Source of the DNA: Nostoc sp. FACHB-152
GTDB taxonomy: Bacteria > Cyanobacteriota > Cyanobacteriia > Cyanobacteriales > Nostocaceae
Direction of reading: 5' to 3'
Length of the DNA: 64,000 bases
Assembly (NCBI RefSeq): GCF_014697475.1
Contig: NZ_JACJRV010000005.1
Span: 124,001 to 188,000 of the forward strand
This document shows, piece by piece, positions 63,013 through 64,000 of the stretch. The notes below the pieces were generated by a model. The model was not told the DNA's origin. It did not search any database and saw only the letters and a program-made list of their open reading frames with translations. A program made the translations under genes and the position numbers. Numbering within the stretch: the first letter of the stretch is position 1; every line of letters begins with the position of its first letter.

Positions 63013-64000
63013 ATGGGAAAACAAACATTAGATATATCACCCGTCGGTAGAGTCGAGGGTGATTTAGATGTTCGCGTCGAGATTGCCGACGGGTATGTAG
63101 TTAACGCCTGGACTCACGCCGAACTCTTTCGCGGCTTTGAAATTATCCTCCGTGGCAAAGACCCCCAAGCTGGATTAATTGTCACACCTCGAATTTGCGG
63201 TATTTGCGGTGGTTCTCACCTCACCTCTGCATCGTGGGCATTAGATACCGCTTGGGGTACAGAAGTCCCACGCAACGCCATCTTAGCCAGAAACCTTGGT
63301 CAAATCGTCGAAACTATCCAAAGTATCCCTCGCTACTTTTATGGATTGTTCGCTATTGACCTAACAAACAAAAACTACCGTAGTAGTCGCTTCTATGATG
63401 AAGCGGTCAGACGCTTTTCTGCCTTCACCGGGAAATCTTATGAACTCGGCGTGACCATTTCCGCCAAACCTGTAGAAATTTACGCACTCTTGGGTGGTCA
63501 ATGGCCTCACTCTAGTTACATGGTTCCTGGTGGTGTGATGTGCGCCCCTACCCTCACCGATATTACCCGCGCCTGGGCAATTTTAGAATATTTCCGCACC
63601 AACTGGTTAGAGCCAGTTTGGTTAGGCTGTTCTTTAGAACGCTACGAAGAAATCCAGACTTACGATGACTTCATGAACTGGTTAGAAGAAGACATTAAAC
63701 ATCGTGAGTCAGACTTAGGCTTTTACTGGCGTATGGGTCTAGATATTGGTCTAGATAGATATGGTGCAGGTGTTGGTAAATATGTTACTTGGGGTTATTT
63801 AGCCCACGAGGATAGATACCAAAAGCCCACCATCGAAGGGCGGAATGCGGCGATGATTATGAAGAGTGGCGTGTATGATAGTTTCACCGACACTCACACC
63901 TTGATGGATCAGTCCTTCGCGCGTGAGAATTTAACTCATTCTTGGTACGATGAAGGGACAGCAGATATTCATCCAAGCGATCGCACTACAAAACCCATTG
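63013..64000 (+). CDS. hupL: Uptake [NiFe]-hydrogenase large subunit HupL, partial at window end
   Basis: HupL holds the NiFe active site for H2 oxidation. The visible 329 residues begin MGKQTLDISPVGRVEGDLDV and include the N-terminal NiFe-ligand motif RICGICGGSH (L1, two of the four Cys). The C-terminal L2 motif (DPCxxCxxH) and the processing tail lie beyond the window, so the gene is cut off. No interruption by the hupL element known from Anabaena is seen in this part. It forms an operon with hupS. Maturation needs the hyp gene products encoded upstream. Confidence 0.97.
   Translation, partial: MGKQTLDISPVGRVEGDLDVRVEIADGYVVNAWTHAELFRGFEIILRGKDPQAGLIVTPRICGICGGSHLTSASWALDTAWGTEVPRNAILARNLGQIVETIQSIPRYFYGLFAIDLTNKNYRSSRFYDEAVRRFSAFTGKSYELGVTISAKPVEIYALLGGQWPHSSYMVPGGVMCAPTLTDITRAWAILEYFRTNWLEPVWLGCSLERYEEIQTYDDFMNWLEEDIKHRESDLGFYWRMGLDIGLDRYGAGVGKYVTWGYLAHEDRYQKPTIEGRNAAMIMKSGVYDSFTDTHTLMDQSFARENLTHSWYDEGTADIHPSDRTTKPI

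Noticed and set aside
63013-64000. Search for the hupL element (XisC-type) junction
   Set aside because: The visible part of hupL reads without interruption and no recombination site or xisC was seen; the rest lies outside the window.

Overview
The window is chromosomal DNA of a filamentous, heterocyst-forming, nitrogen-fixing cyanobacterium of the Nostoc/Anabaena/Calothrix type. The evidence is frequent GCGATCGC (HIP1) octamers, many heptamer-type short tandem repeats (for example TGACAGG and CAATAGG units), an SLH/OprB cyanobacterial porin, the heterocyst regulator CnfR/PatB with the nif-specific ferredoxin FdxB, a coxBAC terminal oxidase operon next to cnfR, and the hyp and hupSL genes of the uptake [NiFe]-hydrogenase. 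No tRNA, rRNA, CRISPR array or intact transposase was found.

Layout. 0-22 kb: mainly housekeeping and unknown genes (porin, a large membrane-anchored unknown, threonine synthase, a secreted FG-GAP/RTX protein, YihY, DUF4112, an alpha/beta hydrolase, NdbB-like quinone reductase, a HAD protein, the XisH/XisI pair with a broken neighbour, NUDIX, FolK, a class A PBP, a fibrillin-like protein, a Crp/Fnr regulator). 22-33 kb: a metal-response island with a periplasmic lipoprotein, an HAE1-type RND pump and its adaptor, a MerR regulator, a PaiB-like flavoprotein, a cupredoxin and a Cu(I)-type P1B ATPase. Four near-identical MerR-type palindromes, each inside a 19-bp-spaced promoter, precede the lipoprotein, the adaptor, merR and the ATPase, so these look like one regulon. 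33-40 kb: a toxin-antitoxin pair with a frameshifted ParE toxin, an LLM flavin oxidoreductase operon, a cluster of small unknown genes, cysteine synthase, a NifO/ArsC-like protein with a histidine tail, and a cysteine-dioxygenase-like cupin preceded by an unreported 55-residue ORF.

40-64 kb: an oxygen-protection and nitrogen-fixation island. The coxBAC operon (respiratory O2 removal), FdxB (electron carrier), CnfR (nif activator), the complete hypFCDEAB maturation set with an embedded tautomerase gene, an NHL-repeat protein, a NifU-Rieske fusion protein, two small membrane proteins and a TPR protein lead up to hupS and the start of hupL, which is cut by the window end. CnfR would switch on nif genes, the oxidase would keep the cell micro-oxic, and HupSL, matured by the Hyp proteins, would recycle H2 made by nitrogenase.

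Repeats shape several loci. Two inverted-repeat (MITE-like) families were recognised, one lying in the ATPase leader. Repeat DNA also appears inside the copA and hypF reading frames without breaking them.
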